From Flavobacterium tegetincola DSM 22377 (lineage in GTDB: Bacteria > Bacteroidota > Bacteroidia > Flavobacteriales > Flavobacteriaceae): a DNA stretch of 64,000 nucleotides. Where the stretch lies: NCBI RefSeq assembly GCF_000425485.1, contig NZ_AUDN01000008.1, positions 186,001 to 250,000 on the forward strand. Direction: 5' to 3'. How positions within the stretch are numbered: position 1 is the stretch's first letter; the number at the start of each line of letters is the position of its first letter. Shown piece after piece: positions 1 through 8,788 of the stretch. A program made the translations under genes and the position numbers. The notes under the pieces were generated by a model, which saw only the letters and a list, made by a program, of their open reading frames with translations, did not search any database and was not told the DNA's origin.

Positions 1-665
1 GCTCCGATTCCTTGCAAAGGATGTGGACCAGGATTCCCTCCACTTAAAACTGGCGACAATTCGGGTTCAACGGCAATCACTTTTAGATTAGAAAATTTTT
101 CTTTCAACACTTCAGCAACACCTGTAATATGACCGCCCGTTCCTACTCCAGTAATAATGTAGTCTAAACCGTCTGGAAAATCATTTGCAATTTCTAGTGC
201 CGTAGTGGTTTTGTGGATTTCAATATTCGCTGGATTGTCAAATTGTTTTGGAGACCAACCGTTAGGCGTTTCTTTTACCAATTCCGCAGCGCGTTCAATG
301 GCGCCTTTCATTCCTTTCTCTTTCGGAGTCAATTCAAATTCGGCACCGTAGATTTCCATCAATTTTCTACGTTCGACACTCATCGATTCGGGCATTACTA
401 AAATCACTTTGTAACCCTTTACCGCAGCTACTAGTGACAAACCAATTCCTGTATTTCCAGAAGTGGGTTCAATAATAACGCTATTCGGATTTAAAAGGCC
501 TTTCTTTTCGGCGTCTTCAATCATTGCTAAAGCAATTCGGTCTTTAATGCTGTTTCCAGGATTATTGCGTTCCAGTTTGATCCAAACATTTCTGTTTTCA
601 AATAATCGTTCTAATTTAACGACAGGTGTATTTCCAATGGTTTCTAAAATGCTATTCGCTTTCAT
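1..665 (-). CDS. cysK: Cysteine synthase (O-acetylserine sulfhydrylase), 3' end outside window
   Basis: PLP-dependent enzyme that makes L-cysteine from O-acetylserine and sulfide in the cytoplasm. I translated the minus strand from the ATG at 665. It opens [18 protein letters not shown], has the PLP-lysine region NPGNSIKDR, the substrate loop [10 protein letters not shown], and the glycine-rich phosphate loop [10 protein letters not shown]. It is still open at base 1, so the C-terminus is missing (about 221 codons visible). It starts 23 bp after the cysE stop on the same strand, so the two form a serine-to-cysteine operon behind the attenuator at 1542-1668. Family certain; CysK versus CysM cannot be settled from the fragment. 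Confidence 0.93.
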   Translation of the reverse strand, partial: MKANSILETIGNTPVVKLERLFENRNVWIKLERNNPGNSIKDRIALAMIEDAEKKGLLNPNSVIIEPTSGNTGIGLSLVAAVKGYKVILVMPESMSVERRKLMEIYGAEFELTPKEKGMKGAIERAAELVKETPNGWSPKQFDNPANIEIHKTTTALEIANDFPDGLDYIITGVGTGGHITGVAEVLKEKFSNLKVIAVEPELSPVLSGGNPGPHPLQGIG

Positions 666-688
666 ATTGCGGTTTTTTAATTTTTAAA

Positions 689-1513
689 TTATATACTAAA
701 ATTTAGTGCTTCAGGAAATTGGTCCTTGCTCTTTATATTTACTTGACTTTTATGGTATACCAACGATTCAGCGGGAATGGAATTTGTAAGCCAAACATTT
801 CCACCAATAACAGCATCTTTTCCGATGACTGTTTTTCCACCGAGAATAGTAGCGTTTGCATAAATAGTTACATTATCTTCTATTGTCGGATGCCGTTTTA
901 CCTCGGCTGCATCTTTAGTTACGGTCAACGCTCCCAAAGTAACACCTTGATACATTTTTACATGTTTACCAATAACCGCCGTTTCACCAATTACAATTCC
1001 GGTTCCGTGGTCAATTAAAAAATGTTCGCCAATTGTGGCTGCGGGATGAATGTCGATCCCTGTTTTGCTGTGTGCGTGTTCGGCAATTAATCGTGCTAGA
1101 ATTCGTGCATTGTTGTTCCATAAAATAAATGCAATCCGGTGTACTGTAATGGCAAAAAATCCTGGATATGCAATCAAGACTTCATTCTTTGATTTGGCCG
1201 CGGGATCAAATTCAAAAATTGCATTTAAGTCGTTTGACAAAACTTGATGCAACTTTTCGCACTGGTCGAAAAAATCAGCGCTCATTTGGGTTGCTTCTTC
1301 TTTTGTAAATTGTTCTGCTTCCAATAATTGAATTAACAACAAGCTCAACTCTTGCTCTTTATCGGCAAAAAACTGATAATCGATGTATTCCTTTTGAGTA
1401 CAAAACAACCATTCGGTCATTTCATTGATCCAATACTTAATTTTCTTTTTACTGAAGAATAATTTCTTTTCAAGAAAATTAGCTTGGTAAATGAGCTTGT
1501 TTTTTGATTTCAT
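689..1513 (-). CDS. cysE: Serine O-acetyltransferase
   Basis: Acetylates L-serine with acetyl-CoA to O-acetylserine, the committed step of cysteine synthesis. The 274-aa protein has an N-terminal helical part, the conserved stretch AYPGFFAITVHRIA near residue 115, and a C-terminal left-handed beta-helix of hexapeptide repeats. It includes DHGTGIVIGETAVIG with the catalytic His-Asp region, and GGKTVIGKDAVIGGNVWL. Length and layout fit the SAT family found in Bacteroidota. It is first in the operon with the cysteine synthase. A terminator hairpin lies only 28 bp before its start codon, so transcription must read through that hairpin to express it. Confidence 0.93.
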   Translation of the reverse strand: MKSKNKLIYQANFLEKKLFFSKKKIKYWINEMTEWLFCTQKEYIDYQFFADKEQELSLLLIQLLEAEQFTKEEATQMSADFFDQCEKLHQVLSNDLNAIFEFDPAAKSKNEVLIAYPGFFAITVHRIAFILWNNNARILARLIAEHAHSKTGIDIHPAATIGEHFLIDHGTGIVIGETAVIGKHVKMYQGVTLGALTVTKDAAEVKRHPTIEDNVTIYANATILGGKTVIGKDAVIGGNVWLTNSIPAESLVYHKSQVNIKSKDQFPEALNFSI

Positions 1514-1541
1514 AAAACATCTTTTCTACTATAGTGTATAC

Positions 1542-1569
1542 AAAAAAACTCCCCAATAACGGAGAGTTT
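1542..1569 (-). terminator. Attenuator terminator upstream of cysE
   Basis: On the minus strand AAACTCTCC (1569-1561), loop GTTATT, then GGGGAGTTT (1554-1546) form a 9-bp stem with one U-G pair, followed by an unbroken T run to 1542. It lies between the Cys-rich leader ORF and cysE, not downstream of any structural gene on this strand, which fits attenuation rather than ordinary termination. Confidence 0.85.
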
Positions 1570-1617
1570 CGTGTGATTTTTGAAATTCATCAAAATACTT
1601 TATAGCACAAAACCCTC
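1562..1617 (-). promoter_or_regulatory. Antiterminator hairpin of a cysteine attenuator
   Basis: GAGGGTTTTGTG (1617-1606, the last codons of the leader ORF) can pair over 12 consecutive positions with CACGAAACTCTC (1573-1562), with two G-U pairs and a 32-nt loop. The second strand overlaps the 5' arm of the terminator at 1561-1569, so the two hairpins exclude each other. A ribosome that reaches the leader stop would cover 1606-1617 and allow termination. A ribosome stalled at the Cys codons (1638-1627) would leave it free and allow read-through into cysE. The pairing is read directly from sequence; the mechanism is inferred from classical attenuators. Confidence 0.75.
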
Positions 1618-1668
1618 TGATTTAGAGCAAGTGCAACAATGTGTTCCGATGGAATTTATTCTGGACAT
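1600..1668 (-). CDS. Cys-rich leader peptide of the cysE operon (22 aa)
   Basis: Short ORF from ATG at 1668 to TAA at 1600-1602. It contains THCCTC, giving three cysteine codons out of four (TGT TGC ACT TGC, 1638-1627) in a 22-residue peptide, followed by SKSEGFVL. It ends 31 nt before the terminator stem and 87 nt before cysE. Its last codons form one strand of the antiterminator. A cysteine-codon cluster directly upstream of the cysteine-forming serine acetyltransferase is what a cysteine-sensing leader requires. No clear Shine-Dalgarno is present, which is normal in Bacteroidota. Confidence 0.75.
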   Translation of the reverse strand: MSRINSIGTHCCTCSKSEGFVL

Positions 1669-1784
1669 TCTATTTCCGTTTAGGCTACAAAGTTCAGAAT
1701 TAATCAATGCGCATCCAAATTAGTAGGGATTACTTTAACGGTTTTTAGATTTGGGAACTTCTAATTGCTGGATTGCAAAATGAA

Positions 1785-1915
1785 TTGTAAACAGCCTGAA
1801 CTTCCCGATCCGCACCTTTTGCATTAGGGATGGGAACAATTGTTTGAGCTCTTAGGGTGGACTCGAAGGGAACCATAAAGCGAGTGTGGACAGCCCGACC
1901 GTAGGGAATGCCCAA
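1785..1915. repeat. Probable interspersed intergenic element
   Basis: This stretch lies between the DUF3857 pair and the cys operon and is richer in G+C than its surroundings. On the minus strand it reads GGGCATTCCCTACGGTCGGG and later CCCTAATGCAAAAGGTGCGG. These phrases resemble G+C-rich intergenic elements scattered through Flavobacterium genomes. No second copy is clear inside this window, so the repeat assignment rests on recollection of the genus. The open frame across it is not a convincing gene. Confidence 0.35.
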
Positions 1916-1946
1916 AAAACAGCATTTACTAACTATTGAAATACAA

Positions 1947-1982
1947 AAAAGCCCGACAAAATCTGTAATTCTGCCGGACTTT
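1947..1982 (-). terminator. Terminator of the DUF3857 gene pair
   Basis: On the minus strand AGTCCGGCAGAAT, a short loop, then ATTTTGTCGGGCTTTTTT form a stem with a few G-U pairs and a T tail, just after the stop of the gene ending at 2004. Confidence 0.7.
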
Positions 1983-2003
1983 CTGATGATGTACAAACAA
2001 ATA

Positions 2004-4151
2004 TTAATTCTTTTTTAGCAAAATTTTCTCTTGTGTAAATTGATATGCGGCATCTAAAAACGACACCATTTTTGCCCAATTTGAATTCGGTTCAAAGTAG
2101 TTTTTATATTCTTTGACTGTTTTTATGTTCAATTGATTACCCGAAATCGCAGCTGTCCTGATGAATTTCCCTGTTTCATTTTCCACTTTTTTATTGAGTT
2201 TTTCAATCCCTATTACCGTGTAACCCGCTGGAATTTCAAAAATAAACTCATTGTCAAATAATCTTGGAAACGTCATATACACATTATTGACACGGTCTTT
2301 TTGTTTTTTATCGACGTCAATTTGATTGGTTAAGAATTTACCGATTTCAATGATGTAATTGTCTCCCGCTTTTTTTACAAGGTTGTTTTTAATGACAAAT
2401 TTTTCTTCAAATGAAAACGGCTGGTTGCTTCCGTAACGTCCCGTATTTTTAACTTCATAATCCACATCATCAATTTCAAATTCAAATTCTTGAGAAACAA
2501 TTTTTTTCAACTCCTCCTCTTTTCGTTGTTTCACTTTATCTATAAGTGCCGCAAATTCCTTTTGATACTGTTCCTTTTTCTTTTTATTCCGAACCAATTC
2601 CATCAACGGCGTTGTGCCATATTTTGCATAATCTTCGTTCACATAATCATAAAATTCCAATTTATCCGATTGCTCTGATTCTTTAAAATGTCCGAAAAAG
2701 GAAGAAACTCTATTGATCTTTAAATCAGTTAAATTGGATTCTAAAGCAATTGTAGTAGTTGTTTTGGAAACGTTATCGGCTGAAGTTGTTTTAGGCAATA
2801 CGATGTTTTCAGCATCCACCACTTTTTTGCCTTTTGAAACTTGAAGTGCATACGCTTCCGTATTTTCAAGATTGTAATTGAACTGATCTGCACTTGAAAA
2901 AGGACTGAAAAACTCTAAATAAATTGGATTTTTAGTATTTACTTTCAGTAATAATGTGACATTATTTTGAATTAATAAATCCTTAATTGGTCCGTTAAAG
3001 CGTGCCGTACCAATGATTATGTCGTAGTTGATCTCGTTCTTCTTCAAGAAATTCATGAAGTGATTGATGAACTGCTCCTCATTTTTAATAAAAACCGGAT
3101 TTTGATACAATTCAAACGGATAAAAAATATTAGTCTCATGCGCCACAAAGGCTTCTACGTATTTTGTAAAATAAACGTGCCTCGTATAGTAATATACCTG
3201 TCTTACTTTCTCTTCATCACTGGCAAATGTCTTTGACTTTACAAATGCATTGATTTCACTGATGTCGCCGTATGGTTTGAATTTATTATTGTAATAATTA
3301 AAAACGTCGTCTTTGCTCACCGTCTTCTTTATGATGCTTTCTTTTTCCGACAAAAACGCTTCTGCTCCAGCTTCAAAACGGGCAGATCGAGCAAAATATA
3401 CTTGAAATTTGTAGAACGGTAATTCTGCGGCAGGATAAAACCAGATGGGAAATTCATTTTTCTCAATGTCTTTTGCAACCAGTTCATATTTGCGATCGCC
3501 ACCTTTGTTATAGACTTCTTTCAATTCGGGCGCCCCATTGTATGTATTGAAATTGATGAAAAAATCATTTTCCGTTTCAAAAAGTAATTTCATTTCCATT
3601 GTAGGATAGATATCGCCCAAAGTGGTTTCTACCGGAGCAAAACCCGTTTCATAAAAGGATTTAAAAGGCTCAACCGTATAATAATAGAAGTCAATAATAT
3701 CTCCAACTTCTAAATTTGCGATGGCAATTTTCTTGGTATCGTCAATATCTTTGGCCTCTTTATCTACATCAACTTCAATTTCCGTTCCGCCCGCTTTTAC
3801 AATTTTAATTCCCACTGTAGTTGTTCCTCTTTTAAACGAAAAACCTTTTGTAGTATAAAATCGTTCGGCAAATGAAAATTCTGAAAATTGCTGCACAGCA
3901 TTGGCATCTTGCAATTTAATTCTCTTTCGAACTGCCGATGTATACGTTACACTTTTACCAAACTTGTGAAAATTATAATAATCCTTTTTAAAGATAATTA
4001 CGGCCGATTCGCCTTTCCACTTGACTGGAACAGCAATTGTGTTTTTATGATCGTCATTTTTTCCCCAAAAAAATTCTTTGATTTCTGCTTTATTTTGAGC
4101 GTAGGAAAAGGAACACAACAGCAGTAATAGACAAGGTAATAGTTTTTTCAT
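2004..4151 (-). CDS. Secreted DUF3857-type protein with a non-catalytic transglutaminase-like region
   Basis: A 715-aa protein with a signal peptide (MKKLLPCLLLLLCSFSYAQ). It shares layout with its upstream neighbour at 4161-6083: an N-terminal DUF3857-like beta domain, a transglutaminase-like middle, and a C-terminal beta region. In the middle, VYYYTRHVYF aligns with the neighbour's IYYWVQDNIRY, but the catalytic RYGDCKGMG block is replaced by VFIKNEEQF and LDGTE by LEFFS. Cys and Asp of the triad are therefore gone. Function unknown; a structural or partner role is possible. The genes are 9 bp apart and probably cotranscribed. Confidence 0.75.
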   Translation of the reverse strand: MKKLLPCLLLLLCSFSYAQNKAEIKEFFWGKNDDHKNTIAVPVKWKGESAVIIFKKDYYNFHKFGKSVTYTSAVRKRIKLQDANAVQQFSEFSFAERFYTTKGFSFKRGTTTVGIKIVKAGGTEIEVDVDKEAKDIDDTKKIAIANLEVGDIIDFYYYTVEPFKSFYETGFAPVETTLGDIYPTMEMKLLFETENDFFINFNTYNGAPELKEVYNKGGDRKYELVAKDIEKNEFPIWFYPAAELPFYKFQVYFARSARFEAGAEAFLSEKESIIKKTVSKDDVFNYYNNKFKPYGDISEINAFVKSKTFASDEEKVRQVYYYTRHVYFTKYVEAFVAHETNIFYPFELYQNPVFIKNEEQFINHFMNFLKKNEINYDIIIGTARFNGPIKDLLIQNNVTLLLKVNTKNPIYLEFFSPFSSADQFNYNLENTEAYALQVSKGKKVVDAENIVLPKTTSADNVSKTTTTIALESNLTDLKINRVSSFFGHFKESEQSDKLEFYDYVNEDYAKYGTTPLMELVRNKKKKEQYQKEFAALIDKVKQRKEEELKKIVSQEFEFEIDDVDYEVKNTGRYGSNQPFSFEEKFVIKNNLVKKAGDNYIIEIGKFLTNQIDVDKKQKDRVNNVYMTFPRLFDNEFIFEIPAGYTVIGIEKLNKKVENETGKFIRTAAISGNQLNIKTVKEYKNYFEPNSNWAKMVSFLDAAYQFTQEKILLKKN

Positions 4152-4160
4152 TCGTTTTAA

Positions 4161-6083
4161 TTAAATTTTGGATAGGACAATATGTTGGTTATAATTGGAT
4201 TGCAAGTCTTTTACAAACGAATTCCATTTTTCAATTTCATTTGCTTTGATCACTCCGTTTTTAAATATGAACGATTTCTTGTACGATATTTGACTCTCAG
4301 ATTGTACAAACTGTACATTCACGGAAAAGTTATTTTCGTTGATCGTCAAATTTTCAGGGATTTTAGTCACTTTATAACCTGCCGGAATGGCTAATGAAAC
4401 GTTGGACTCATAATTGGTTTTGTAATCAAATTCGTAATCTGTTTTACGGTCTTTCAATTCAAAGTTTTTGTACTCGTTCATGTATTCCAAATCCACATAC
4501 ATTTCATTGTCAAAATCTGAAACTCTGTTGTTCACTGCAATATCGTAATCCATGGTCAACTTCTGGTCTCTATTTTTCAAATCAGAATTTTTAATATTAT
4601 TTACCTTGATATTTTTATCACTGTCTGTTAAATAACGTTCCAATATTTCGTCTTTCTTATCGCTTTTCAAAGAACTGATGCGGTACAATAACTGTGCTCT
4701 ACTTTCTCCAGCAAAGATTCTTGAACAAGCTCCTTCCAACTTTCCATCAACAATTTTGAGACTAGCTTTGAAAATTTCCTTATTAAATTCGCTGTTTACG
4801 CTTGGCACTTTTTCGATTAGAAATTTGTCGCCGTTTTCAATCATGACTTCTTTATTCTGAATTCTTTCGGCATACTCACCAAAAGAATTAAACTTTTCTG
4901 TTCCGTCCAAAAAGTATTTTTTGCCTTTGAAAAAAAGCGTACAAATCATGTGGTTGTCCACTGCCAAAGAAGGTGTGGTGTAATCATAAGCAATGTGCTT
5001 GGTTCCAATCCAAGTCAGACGTGCGTCAAAACCAGCCAGAGTCAACATTTGCTTGATTAAATTTCCCATTCCTTTGCAATCTCCATATCTTTTATTAAAT
5101 ACATTTTGCGAATCGTCAGGTTTAAAACCTGCTATCCCATCTTCAAATGCAATGTATCGGATGTTGTCTTGCACCCAATAATAAATATTTTTAATTTTCT
5201 CTTCATCGGTTTTTGCGTTTGCCGTTAACTCGTTCACTTTAGCTTTAAAAAAACTGTTATCGTCATTCATTTGTCCCACTAAAGAACTGTACCATTTATA
5301 CAAATCCGCGGTAGAATTAAAAAGGGTAACTTGATTTTCTTTATTCTTAAATGATTTTGCAATCACTAAAACATGCGGATATAGGTAACTTCTTCCTGGT
5401 GCATTTTCATCTTGAAAAAGTGCAGGAACATTGAGCATTGTGTATTTATAAGTCACCGCTTTAGTTTCTGGATCTACAGATTGGGATTTTTTAATCGAAT
5501 TGCCTTCAAAATTAAACTCCTTTAACTCTAAATTGAGCCATGTTGGAACAGTGATTGAAAACTCTTTTTCAATAACAGGATGTTCATCATTGAAGTAAAG
5601 CGAAGTAAAATATTTTACATCGTTATATTGCTTTTTAACCTCGTAATTATACGAATAGCCTTGAATGGGAAAACTTAAATTTGCATATTTAACACGAGCG
5701 TCGTTGTAAAACAGATCATTGTCCTTATACATTTCATCAATGACTGCGGGATTTGCATTTTTATCGTTTCGGTATTTTAAGCTGAACGATTTAATTTCGG
5801 ATTCGGTGTCATAAAATTCATATTTCCGAATATCCGCTCGGTGATTGATGTTCATCAACTGTTCCTTCGTTTCGGTATTTACGATGACTTTAGCCTCATT
5901 TTTATTTAAATCAAAAGAAATAGTTTCACTACTTTTTAATATAGCTACATCACTTTTAGGAAACTGTTCCCTTAACTTTTTGGCATCTATAACATCTTGC
6001 GGCGTTGGCTCAATATTCTTCTGTGCAAGCAATTGCAATCCTGAAAACATCAGAAAAAATAGAACGAGTGTACGTAATTTCAT
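4161..6083 (-). CDS. Secreted DUF3857 domain transglutaminase-like protein
   Basis: A 640-aa protein with a signal peptide ending LQLLAQ, so periplasmic or surface exposed. The N-terminal half is the DUF3857 domain. It is followed by a transglutaminase-like papain-fold domain with all three expected catalytic residues: Cys336 in RYGDCKGM, His378 in VDNHMIC and Asp393 in FLDGTE. A C-terminal beta domain follows. Such proteins are common in Bacteroidota, but their substrate is not established. It is first of a two-gene unit with the catalytically degenerate homologue. Confidence 0.85.
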   Translation of the reverse strand: MKLRTLVLFFLMFSGLQLLAQKNIEPTPQDVIDAKKLREQFPKSDVAILKSSETISFDLNKNEAKVIVNTETKEQLMNINHRADIRKYEFYDTESEIKSFSLKYRNDKNANPAVIDEMYKDNDLFYNDARVKYANLSFPIQGYSYNYEVKKQYNDVKYFTSLYFNDEHPVIEKEFSITVPTWLNLELKEFNFEGNSIKKSQSVDPETKAVTYKYTMLNVPALFQDENAPGRSYLYPHVLVIAKSFKNKENQVTLFNSTADLYKWYSSLVGQMNDDNSFFKAKVNELTANAKTDEEKIKNIYYWVQDNIRYIAFEDGIAGFKPDDSQNVFNKRYGDCKGMGNLIKQMLTLAGFDARLTWIGTKHIAYDYTTPSLAVDNHMICTLFFKGKKYFLDGTEKFNSFGEYAERIQNKEVMIENGDKFLIEKVPSVNSEFNKEIFKASLKIVDGKLEGACSRIFAGESRAQLLYRISSLKSDKKDEILERYLTDSDKNIKVNNIKNSDLKNRDQKLTMDYDIAVNNRVSDFDNEMYVDLEYMNEYKNFELKDRKTDYEFDYKTNYESNVSLAIPAGYKVTKIPENLTINENNFSVNVQFVQSESQISYKKSFIFKNGVIKANEIEKWNSFVKDLQSNYNQHIVLSKI

Positions 6084-6220
6084 TCAACTTTATTTTTGCG
6101 AAATATACTAAATAATACTACTATTTATAAAAATTAAAATATATTTAATTTATTGTAACTTTTTTGCAACTCGCAACGTATAACTAAAGGTATCCATAGT
6201 AAAGGGTATTTTGAAATTAA

Positions 6221-7084
6221 ATGAGACAGCTTAAAATAACCAAGCAGGTAACGAATCGTGAAACTGCATCTTTAGACAAATATCTTCAAGAAATTGGAAA
6301 AGTAGATTTAATTACTGCTGATGAAGAGGTAGAATTAGCACAAAAGATTAAGGCCGGTGACCAAAGAGCTTTGGAGAAATTAACAAAAGCGAATTTACGT
6401 TTTGTGGTTTCTGTAGCAAAACAGTACCAAAATCAAGGTTTGACACTTCCCGATTTGATTAATGAAGGAAATTTAGGTTTGATTAAAGCGGCTCAACGTT
6501 TTGATGAAACACGTGGATTTAAATTCATTTCGTATGCAGTTTGGTGGATTCGTCAATCGATTTTGCAAGCTTTGGCAGAACAATCTCGTATCGTTCGTTT
6601 GCCTTTGAACAAAATTGGTTCGATCAATAAAATCAACAAAATGTATGCTTTGTTAGAGCAATCTAACGAACGTCCGCCTTCTGCTGAAGAGATTGCAAAG
6701 GAATTGGACATGACGGTAAATGATGTAAAAGAGTCAATGAAAAACTCTGGTCGTCACTTATCGATGGATGCTCCTTTAGTTGAGGGAGAAGACTCTAACT
6801 TATACGATGTTTTGCGTTCAGGCGAATCTCCAAATCCAGATAGAGAATTAATTCACGAATCTTTACGTACTGAAATTGAGCGTTCTTTGGAAACTTTGAC
6901 GCCAAGAGAAGCTGATGTTGTTCGCTTGTACTTTGGATTGGGAGATCAACATCCAATGACTTTAGAGGAAATTGGTGAGACTTTTGACTTGACAAGAGAA
7001 CGTGTTCGTCAGATTAAAGAAAAAGCAATTCGCAGATTGAAACATACTTCTAGAAGTAAGATTTTGAAAACGTATTTAGGATAA
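6221..7084 (+). CDS. rpoD: RNA polymerase primary sigma factor RpoD/SigA
   Basis: A 287-aa sigma-70. Region 1.2 begins near residue 16 ([12 protein letters not shown]); region 2 has [18 protein letters not shown] and the -10 recognition and melting stretch [15 protein letters not shown]; region 3 starts near residue 135; region 4 holds the helix-turn-helix [26 protein letters not shown]. It lacks the long 1.1 domain, giving the short primary sigma typical of Bacteroidota. This sigma recognises TTG / TAnnTTTG promoters, matching several sites in this window. Transcribed divergently from the DUF3857 genes. Confidence 0.97.
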   Translation: MRQLKITKQVTNRETASLDKYLQEIGKVDLITADEEVELAQKIKAGDQRALEKLTKANLRFVVSVAKQYQNQGLTLPDLINEGNLGLIKAAQRFDETRGFKFISYAVWWIRQSILQALAEQSRIVRLPLNKIGSINKINKMYALLEQSNERPPSAEEIAKELDMTVNDVKESMKNSGRHLSMDAPLVEGEDSNLYDVLRSGESPNPDRELIHESLRTEIERSLETLTPREADVVRLYFGLGDQHPMTLEEIGETFDLTRERVRQIKEKAIRRLKHTSRSKILKTYLG

Positions 7085-7208
7085 TAGAATTTGTTCCAAG
7101 TTAAAAGTTTTAGGTTTAAAGTTATGCTCGAAACCTGAAACTTGAAATTTGAAACTTTTTACAGTAAACAACAGTCTGATTAACTGTTCGTTTTTTGATT
7201 GATGATTG

Positions 7209-7239
7209 AAACCTCGGCTGATTACCGAGGTTTTTTTTT
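7209..7239 (+). terminator. rpoD terminator
   Basis: AACCTCGG, a 7-nt loop and CCGAGGTT followed by nine T residues. Its 3' arm and T run are the first bases of the tandem repeat that follows. Confidence 0.85.
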
Positions 7240-7346
7240 GCAGGGCAAAAAAACCTTCGGTCAGTTCGAGCACAGCTCTCGGGTTCCGAGGTTTTTTTTT
7301 GCACGGCAAAAAAACCTTCGGTCAGTTCGAGCACAGCTCTCGGGTT
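7225..7346. repeat. Two tandem 61-bp repeats
   Basis: Units 7225-7285 and 7286-7346 are identical except for one base (CAGGGC versus CACGGC). Each unit carries CCGAGG, nine T, a short loop, then GCAAAAAAACCTTCGG, so each can fold into a long imperfect hairpin. The remainder is TCAGTTCGAGCACAGCTC. The first unit starts inside the rpoD terminator. Confidence 0.9.
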
Positions 7347-7721
7347 TCTTATTATCATCCTAAATTTTTTTGCAAAGGAGAAGGATTTTAAAATATTTTA
7401 TCGCACTTAACTTTTGCTTCAAATACTCATACAAATTTCTCGGTTATTTGACGTTTCAAAACGCTGACAGATTTTAGTGATGCGTTTTCCGAAAGATTAA
7501 ACGAAGCCGAAAGATTTTAAAATAGCCGCGACTGGGAGGAAAATCCTCCCGATTTTTAATTGGGAGATTTGGGAGGAAGGCGGGAAAATGGAAAAGATTG
7601 CTTCGAAACTCGCAATGGACAACGCATGCGATTTGCTCCAATAAACTGTAATTAGATTGCTTCTCCCGAAAGCTTTCGGGATCGCAATGACAAGTCAAGC
7701 CGTTCGCTCAAAATCAAAAAA
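7347..7721. other. Gene-free stretch with a perfect 18-bp palindrome
   Basis: No supported gene. It holds TCCCGAAAGCTTTCGGGA at 7664-7681, a perfect palindrome embedded in TTGCTTC...TCGCAATGAC, which resembles decayed flavobacterial interspersed elements. The palindrome lies 41 bp after the rlmN stop on the minus strand but lacks a clean T tail. Confidence 0.5.
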
Positions 7722-8765
7722 TTAAGCTTCCTTATTTGCCAATTGACCACAAGCGGCATCAATGTCTTTTCCACGACTTCTACGGACTTTTACTACGATT
7801 CCAGCATTTTCAAGTGCTTTGATGTAAGCGTTTATAGACTCTTCTGATGCTTGTTGGAATTCGCCATCGTCAATTGGGTTGTACTCGATTAGGTTGACTT
7901 TACAAGGCACATATTTACAGAATTTTACTAATGCATCAATCGATTCTTTATTGTCATTGATTCCTTTCCAAACCACGTATTCGTAAGAGATTTTACTTTT
8001 GGTTTTCCTGTACCAATACTCCAATGATTCGCGCAAATCAGCCAGTGGAAACGCTTTGCTGAACGGCATAATTCTAGAACGGATTTCGTCTATTGCAGAA
8101 TGTAGCGAAACGGCGAGCTTAAATTTTACTTCATCATCGGCTAGTTTCTTTATCATTTTTGGAACTCCAGAAGTGGAAACCATGATTCGCCTTGGCGACA
8201 TGCCTAAACCTTCTTCAGAAGTGATCATTTCTATGGCTTTCAACACATTATTGTAATTCATCAGTGGTTCGCCCATTCCCATGAAAACTATGTTGGATAA
8301 AGGATGGTTGTGGTACAAACGACTTTCGCGGTCAATAGCAACAACCTGATCGTAAATCTCATCGGCACCTAAATTTCGCATTCTTTTTAAACGTGCCGTT
8401 GCACAAAAATTACAATCTAAAGAACAACCTACTTGACTTGAAACGCAAGCGGTGGTTCGCGTATTGGTGGGAATTAAAACAGATTCTACCACCAAACCAT
8501 CGTGCAAACGGACGGCATTTTTAACCGTTCCGTCTTCACTTCTTTGAATGGTGTCGACATTAATGTGATTGATGACAAAATTATTTTCGAGCATTTCACG
8601 CGTTCCTTTCGTAATATTGGTCATATCACTGAAATTATGGGCCGATTTACTCCAAAGCCATTCATATACTTGATTGCCACGAAAGGCTTTGTCGCCATTT
8701 TCAGTGAAAAAAGTACGTAATTCTTCTTTGCTCAACGCGCGTATGTCTTTTTTATCCTCTTGCAT
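7722..8765 (-). CDS. rlmN: 23S rRNA (adenine2503-C2)-methyltransferase RlmN
   Basis: Radical SAM enzyme that methylates C2 of A2503 in 23S rRNA (and A37 of some tRNAs). The 347-aa protein has the N-terminal RNA-binding part, then the radical SAM cysteines in GCSLDCNFCATARLKRMRN, MGMGEPLMNYNNV, and GVPKMIKKLADD followed by LAVSLHSA. The methyl-carrying Cys is near the C-terminus in AACGQLAN. Full length for the family. A TAAATTTG box at 8777-8770 sits immediately before the ATG, so a very short leader is possible. Confidence 0.96.
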   Translation of the reverse strand: MQEDKKDIRALSKEELRTFFTENGDKAFRGNQVYEWLWSKSAHNFSDMTNITKGTREMLENNFVINHINVDTIQRSEDGTVKNAVRLHDGLVVESVLIPTNTRTTACVSSQVGCSLDCNFCATARLKRMRNLGADEIYDQVVAIDRESRLYHNHPLSNIVFMGMGEPLMNYNNVLKAIEMITSEEGLGMSPRRIMVSTSGVPKMIKKLADDEVKFKLAVSLHSAIDEIRSRIMPFSKAFPLADLRESLEYWYRKTKSKISYEYVVWKGINDNKESIDALVKFCKYVPCKVNLIEYNPIDDGEFQQASEESINAYIKALENAGIVVKVRRSRGKDIDAACGQLANKEA

Positions 8766-8788
8766 GCTGCAAATTTAATGACTATTTG

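Noticed and set aside
1745-1996. 83-codon minus-strand ORF
   Set aside because: Runs through the G+C-rich interspersed element and a terminator, has no protein-like pattern and no clear start. Kept as a repeat only.
7076-7391. Overlapping ORFs on both strands in the 61-bp repeats
   Set aside because: Translated repeat sequence, mutually overlapping, with a terminator inside.
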